The notes below the pieces were generated by a model. That model ran no database searches. It was not told where the DNA came from and worked only from the letters and a program-made list of their open reading frames with translations. Below, one piece after another: positions 60,250-64,000 of a stretch of DNA of 64,000 nucleotides. The first letter of the stretch is position 1. Each line of letters opens with the position of its first letter. Origin of the DNA: Rhynochetos jubatus. Lineage: Eukaryota > Chordata > Aves > Eurypygiformes > Rhynochetidae. Location: assembly GCA_027574665.1 (NCBI GenBank), contig CM050657.1, forward strand, positions 12,846,404 through 12,910,403, written 5' to 3'. Position numbers and translations under genes: made by a program.

Positions 60250-62434
60250 TAATATTTGACGTGCGCGGTTTCCGGCCCCGGCCCCTCTGGGTTCTGGCTA
60301 GGAAAGGTGGGGAGGCAGCAATGTGGGTGCAGTGTTTTGCTCCTCTTGGCAGGCCTTTGCAATGCCAGCTAGCCCTGGAGCTGTGGGCTTTCTGGTTCTC
60401 CGGACGCTAACCCTAAGCGTAACCCTAATTGCTAGGGTGCGCGTTTTCCGGCCCTGGCCCCTCTGGGTTCTGGCTAGGGAAGGTGGGGAGGCAGCAATGT
60501 GGGTGCAGTGTTTTGCTCCTCTTGGCAGGCCTTTGCAATGCCAGCTAGCCCTGGAGCTGTGGGCTTTCTGGTTCTCCGGACGCTAACCCTAAGCGTAACC
60601 CTAATATTTGACGTGCGCGGTTTCCGGCCCCGGCCCCTCTGGGTTCTGGCTAATAAAGCTGGGGAGGCAGCAATGTGGGTGCAGTGTTTTGCTCCTCTTG
60701 GCAGGCCTTTGCAATGCCAGCTAGCCCTGGAGCTGTGGGCTTTCTGGTTCTCCGGACGCTAACCCTAAGCGTAACCCTAATTGTTAGGGTGCGCGTTTTC
60801 CGGCCACGTCCCCTGTGGGTTCTGGCTAGGGAAGGTGGGGAGGCAGCAATGTGGGTGCAGTGTTTTGCTCCTCTTGGCAGGCCTTTGCAATGCCAGCTAG
60901 CCCTGGAGCTGTGGGCTTTCTGGTTCTCCGGACGCTAACCCTAAGCGTAACCCTAATTGTTAGGGTGCGCGGTGTCCGGCCCCGGCCCCTCTGTGTTCTG
61001 GCTAGGGAAGGTGGGGAGGCAGCAATGTGGGTGCAGTGTTTTGCTCCTCTTGGCAGGCCTTTGCAATGCCAGCTAGCCCTGGAGCTGTGGGCTTTCTGGT
61101 TCTCCGGACGCTAACCCTAAGCGTAACCCTAATTGTTAGGGTGCGCGGTTTCCGGCCCCGGCCCCTGTGGGTTCTGGCTAGGGAAGGTGGGGAGGCAGCA
61201 ATGTGGGTGCAGTGTTTTGCTCCTCTTGGGAGGCCTTTGCAATGCCAGCTAGCCCTGGAGCTGTGGGCTTTCTGGTTCTCCGGACGCTAACCCTAAGCGT
61301 AACCCTAATATTTGACGTGCGCGGTTTCCGGCCCCGGCCCCTGTGGGTTCTGGCTAGGAAAGGTGGGGAGGCAGCAATGTGGGTGCAGTGTTTTGCTCCT
61401 CTTGGCAGGCCTTTGCAATGCCAGCTAGCCCTGGAGCTGTGGGCTTTCTGGTTCTCCGGACGCTAACCCTAAGCGTAACCCTAATATTTGACGTGCGCGG
61501 TTTCCAGCCCCGGCCCCTCTGGGTTCTGGCTAATAAATGTGGGGAGGCAGCAATGTGGGTGCAGTGTTTTGCTCCTCTTGGCAGGCCTTTGCAATGCCAG
61601 CTAGCCCTGGAGCTGTGGGCTTTCTGGTTCTCCGGACGCTAACCCTAAGCGTAACCCTAATTGTTAGGGTGCGCGGTTTCCGGCCCCGGCCCCTGTGGGT
61701 TCTGGCTATGGAAGGTGGGGAGGCAGCAATGTGGGTGCAGTGTTTTGCTCCTCTTGGCAGGCCTTTGCAATGCCAGCTAGCCCTGGAGCTCTGGGCTTTC
61801 TGGTTCTCCGGACGCTAACCCTAAGCGTAACCCTAATATTTGACGTGCGCGGTTTCCGGCCCCGGCCCCTCTGGGTTCTGGCTAGGAAAGGTGGGGAGGC
61901 AGCAATGTGGGTGCAGTGTTTTGCTCCTCTTGGCAGGCCTTTGCAATGCCAGCTAGCCCTGGAGCTGTGGGCTTTCTGGTTCTCCGGACGCTAACCCTAA
62001 GCGTAACCCTAATTGCTAGGGTGCGCGTTTTCCGGCCCTGGCCCCTCTGGGTTCTGGCTAGGGAAGGTGGGGAGGCAGCAATGTGGGTGCAGTGTTTTGC
62101 TCCTCTTGGCAGGCCTTTGCAATGCCAGCTAGCCCTGGAGCTGTGGGCTTTCTGGTTCTCCGGACGCTAACCCTAAGCGTAACCCTAATATTTGACGTGC
62201 GCGGTTTCCGGCCCCGGCCCCTCTGGGTTCTGGCTAATAAAGCTGGGGAGGCAGCAATGTGGGTGCAGTGTTTTGCTCCTCTTGGCAGGCCTTTGCAATG
62301 CCAGCTAGCCCTGGAGCTGTGGGCTTTCTGGTTCTCCGGACGCTAACCCTAAGCGTAACCCTAATTGTTAGGGTGCGCGTTTTCCGGCCACGTCCCCTGT
62401 GGGTTCTGGCTAGGGAAGGTGGGGAGGCAGCAAT
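60250..62434 (+). repeat. Duplicated ~3.4-monomer segment, 9 monomers apart
   Basis: About 60,250-60,850 recurs at 61,834-62,434 (offset 1,584 bp): GGAAAGG class B, GCTAGGGTGCGCG with CCCTGG, AATAAAGCTG class B, then a GGCCACGTCCCC class A monomer. The segment abuts the 61,203-62,434 seven-monomer unit, so two amplification steps overlap here. Confidence 0.72.
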
Positions 62435-63138
62435 GTGGGTGCAGTGTTTTGCTCCTCTTGGGAGGCCTTTGCAATGCCAGCTAGCCCTGGAGCTGTGGGC
62501 TTTCTGGTTCTCCGGACGCTAACCCTAAGCGTAACCCTAATATTTGACGTGCGCGGTTTCCGGCCCCGGCCCCTGTGGGTTCTGGCTAGGAAAGGTGGGG
62601 AGGCAGCAATGTGGGTGCAGTGTTTTGCTCCTCTTGGCAGGCCTTTGCAATGCCAGCTAGCCCTGGAGCTGTGGGCTTTCTGGTTCTCCGGACGCTAACC
62701 CTAAGCGTAACCCTAATATTTGACGTGCGCGGTTTCCAGCCCCGGCCCCTCTGGGTTCTGGCTAATAAATGTGGGGAGGCAGCAATGTGGGTGCAGTGTT
62801 TTGCTCCTCTTGGCAGGCCTTTGCAATGCCAGCTAGCCCTGGAGCTGTGGGCTTTCTGGTTCTCCGGACGCTAACCCTAAGCGTAACCCTAATTGTTAGG
62901 GTGCGCGGTTTCCGGCCCCGGCCCCTGTGGGTTCTGGCTATGGAAGGTGGGGAGGCAGCAATGTGGGTGCAGTGTTTTGCTCCTCTTGGCAGGCCTTTGC
63001 AATGCCAGCTAGCCCTGGAGCTCTGGGCTTTCTGGTTCTCCGGACGCTAACCCTAAGCGTAACCCTAATTGTTAGGGTGCGCGTTTTCCTTCCCCGGCCC
63101 CTGTGGGTTCTGGTTAGGGAAGGTGGGGAGGCAGCAAT
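61203..63138 (+). repeat. Duplicated 4-monomer segment, 7 monomers apart
   Basis: 61,203-61,906 recurs at 62,435-63,138 (offset 1,232 bp). Both start with CTTGGGAGGCC and GGAAAGG, then AATAAATGTGGGG, GGCTATGGAAGG and GAGCTCTGG. They diverge in the last monomer, which is class B in the first copy and class A with TTTTCCTTCC in the second. Confidence 0.83.
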
Positions 63139-64000
63139 GTGGGTGCAGTGTTTTGCTCCTCTTGGCAGGCCTTTGCAATGCCAGCTAGCCCTGGAGCTGT
63201 GGGCTTTCTGGTTCTCCGGACGCTAACCCTAAGCGTAACCCTAATTGTTAGGGTGCGCGGTGTCCGGCCCCGGCCCCTGTGGGTTCTGGATAGGGAAGGT
63301 GGGGAGGCAGCAATGTGGGTGCAGTGTTTTGCTCCTCTTGGCAGGCCTTTGCAATGCCAGCTAGCCCTGGAGCTGTGGGCTTTCTGGTTCTCCGGACGCT
63401 AACCCTAACCCTAACCCTAATATTTGACGTGCGCGGTTTCCAGCCCCGGCCCCTCTGGGTTCTGGCTAATAAAGCTGGGGAGGCAGCAATGTGGGTGCAG
63501 TGTTTTGCTCCTCTTGGCAGGCCTTTGCAATGCCAGCTAGCCCTGGAGCTGTGGGCTTTCTGGTTCTCCGGACGCTAACCCTAAGCGTAACCCTAATATT
63601 TGACGTGCGCGGTTTCCGGCCCCGGCCCCTGTGTTTTCTGGCTAGGGAAGGTGGGGAGGCAGCAATGTGGGTGCAGTGTTTTGCTCCTCTTGGCAGGCCT
63701 TTGCAATGCCAGCTAGCCCTGGAGCTCTGGGCTTTCTGGTTCTCCGGACGCTAACCCTAAGCGTAACCCTAATTGTTCGGGTGCGCGTTTTCCGGCCCCG
63801 GCCCCTGTGGGTTCTGGCTAGGGAAGGTGGGGAGGCAGCAATGTGGGTGCAGTGTTTTGCTCCTCTTGGCAGGCCTTTGCAATGCCAGCTAGCCCTGGAG
63901 CTGTGGGCTTTCTGGTTCTCCGGACGCTAACCCTAAGCGTAACCCTAATATTTGACGTGCGCGGTTTCCGGCCCCGGCCCCTCTGGGTTCTGGCTAATAA

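Larger units (their letters stand above)
4281..63420 (+). repeat. 22 perfect (CCCTAA)3-4 tracts, dispersed
   Basis: Perfect tracts begin at 4281, 8851, 9725, 11660, 12540, 12892, 15178, 15530, 15882, 18698, 19050, 23800, 24152, 40338, 41394, 45266, 47384, 51256, 54600, 57944, 59352 and 63400. All are 21 bp except 45,266 (27 bp). Each is followed by a class B block (the 12,892 tract by the variant AAAATTTGACG), never by the class A hairpin. The two 170-bp monomers carry two-hexamer tracts (8,681 and 9,555), also class B. Confidence 0.9.
1..64000 (+). repeat. 176-bp telomere-motif satellite array (whole window)
   Basis: A tandem head-to-tail array fills the window. The landmark GTGGGTGCAGTG recurs every 176 bp from 148 to 63,843, giving 362 consecutive monomers; ten differ in length (two of 170, four of 174, three of 175, one of 182 bp). 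In order, a monomer reads: GTGGGTGCAGTGTTTTGC, CTCTTGGCAGGCCTTTGC, AATGCCAGCTAGCCCTGG, AGCTGTGGGCTTTCTGG, TTCTCCGGACGC, the CCCTAA-containing segment, GTGCGCGGTTTCCGG, a C-rich stretch, GGGTTCTGGCTAG, and GGTGGGGAGGCAGCAAT. All copies have the same orientation. Copies differ at a limited set of recurring positions, mostly in the CpG-rich half. The motif fits a eukaryote with TTAGGG telomeres. I do not recognise the family; subtelomeric or pericentromeric placement is inferred. Confidence 0.98.
34181..64000 (+). repeat. Block 4: subfamily 'GCGTTTTCC / AATAAAGCTG' monomers
   Basis: The marker set of block 2 reappears near 34,200 with GGCCACGTCCCC and GCGCGTTTTCC and runs to the right edge. Additional common marks are GAGCTCTGG (SacI-type) in the invariant region, CTTGGGAGGCC, GGTTCTGGATAGGG, and TTTCCAGCCCCGG linked to AATAAATGTGGGG. 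Only one CTAGGCGTAACC monomer is present, near 37,180. Many multi-monomer segments are duplicated. Confidence 0.75.
58915..64000 (+). repeat. Duplicated ~6-monomer segment, 23 monomers apart, reaching the right edge
   Basis: 58,915-59,952 recurs at 62,963-64,000 (offset 4,048 bp): TTTTCCTTCCCC, GGTGTCCGG with GGATAGGG, (CCCTAA)3 with AATAAAGCTG, a class B monomer followed by GAGCTCTGG, a TTCGGG monomer, and a class B monomer. Private differences include CCCCTGAGGG (about 59,052), CTGTTTGTTCTGG (59,758) and CTGTGTTTTCTGG (63,629). The second copy is cut by the window edge. Confidence 0.82.

Noticed and set aside
4281-63420. True telomere or chromosome end
   Set aside because: Runs never exceed four hexamers and are embedded in a longer unit that continues on both sides.
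148-63930. Hundreds of similar ~87-codon open frames on the + strand
   Set aside because: They are the same repeat read again each 176 bp, overlap each other by half, start at GTG, and change frame from unit to unit. Variation does not favour synonymous positions: single-base and two-base losses and hexamer gains are tolerated. No domain is recognisable.
1-64000. CRISPR array
   Set aside because: The period is regular, but there are no unique spacers between short repeats; the whole 176 bp is repeated.
1-64000. Alpha satellite or CENP-B box
   Set aside because: The unit is of similar length, but the sequence is GC-rich and unrelated, and I found no match to the CENP-B box core.
1-64000. Mobile element insertion or viral relic
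   Set aside because: The monomer phase runs through the whole window without any inserted sequence, terminal repeat or target duplication.
1-64000. rRNA, tRNA or other RNA gene
   Set aside because: No unit resembles 5S, tRNA or other known RNA genes. The GGGTTCTGGCTAG stretch only loosely resembles a tRNA B box and lacks the rest.

Overview
The whole 64 kb window is one uninterrupted, head-to-tail satellite DNA array. The unit is 176 bp. From position 148 to 63,843 I count 362 consecutive monomers, of which 352 are exactly 176 bp. The other ten are 170 bp (two), 174 bp (four), 175 bp (three) and 182 bp (one). Both window edges fall inside the array, so no flanking DNA is visible. No monomer is inverted and no transposon, RNA gene or unique sequence interrupts it. 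I see no convincing protein-coding gene. Every monomer gives an overlapping ~87-codon open frame that starts at GTG and stops at the TAA of a telomere-like motif, but this is a by-product of the repeat.

Each monomer has two unlike halves. One, about 63 bp, is CpG-rich and carries telomere-like CCCTAA motifs. It normally has two copies separated by a degenerate AAGCGT-type hexamer, and in 22 monomers the gap is restored to a perfect run of three (once four) CCCTAA. The other, about 113 bp, normally contains no CpG and its last ~90 bp is nearly invariant along the window. Monomers come in two main classes at one short block after the telomere motif. Class A has TTGTTAGGGT, which makes a perfect 7-bp hairpin with the preceding ACCCTAA. 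Class B has TATTTGACGT, which gives a TGACGTGC box instead. Perfect CCCTAA runs occur only in class B.

The array is a mosaic. Blocks 1-3.6 kb and about 14.9-34.2 kb share one set of diagnostic variants. Blocks 3.6-12.9 kb and 34.2-64 kb share another. A short intermediate block lies at 12.9-14.9 kb. Within blocks, multi-monomer segments are duplicated, from 4 up to 29 monomers (~5.1 kb). Two copies of a 29-mer lie side by side at ~16.3-26.3 kb. These are signs of unequal crossing-over or similar amplification.

Organism: a eukaryote with TTAGGG telomeres. A vertebrate is most likely, but the telomere motif alone does not prove it, and I do not recognise the satellite family by name. A subtelomeric location is the simplest reading; a pericentromeric or centromeric satellite on a chromosome with a terminal centromere is the main alternative. 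The + strand carries the C-rich telomere strand, so if the array shares the telomere's orientation, the nearest telomere would lie to the left.
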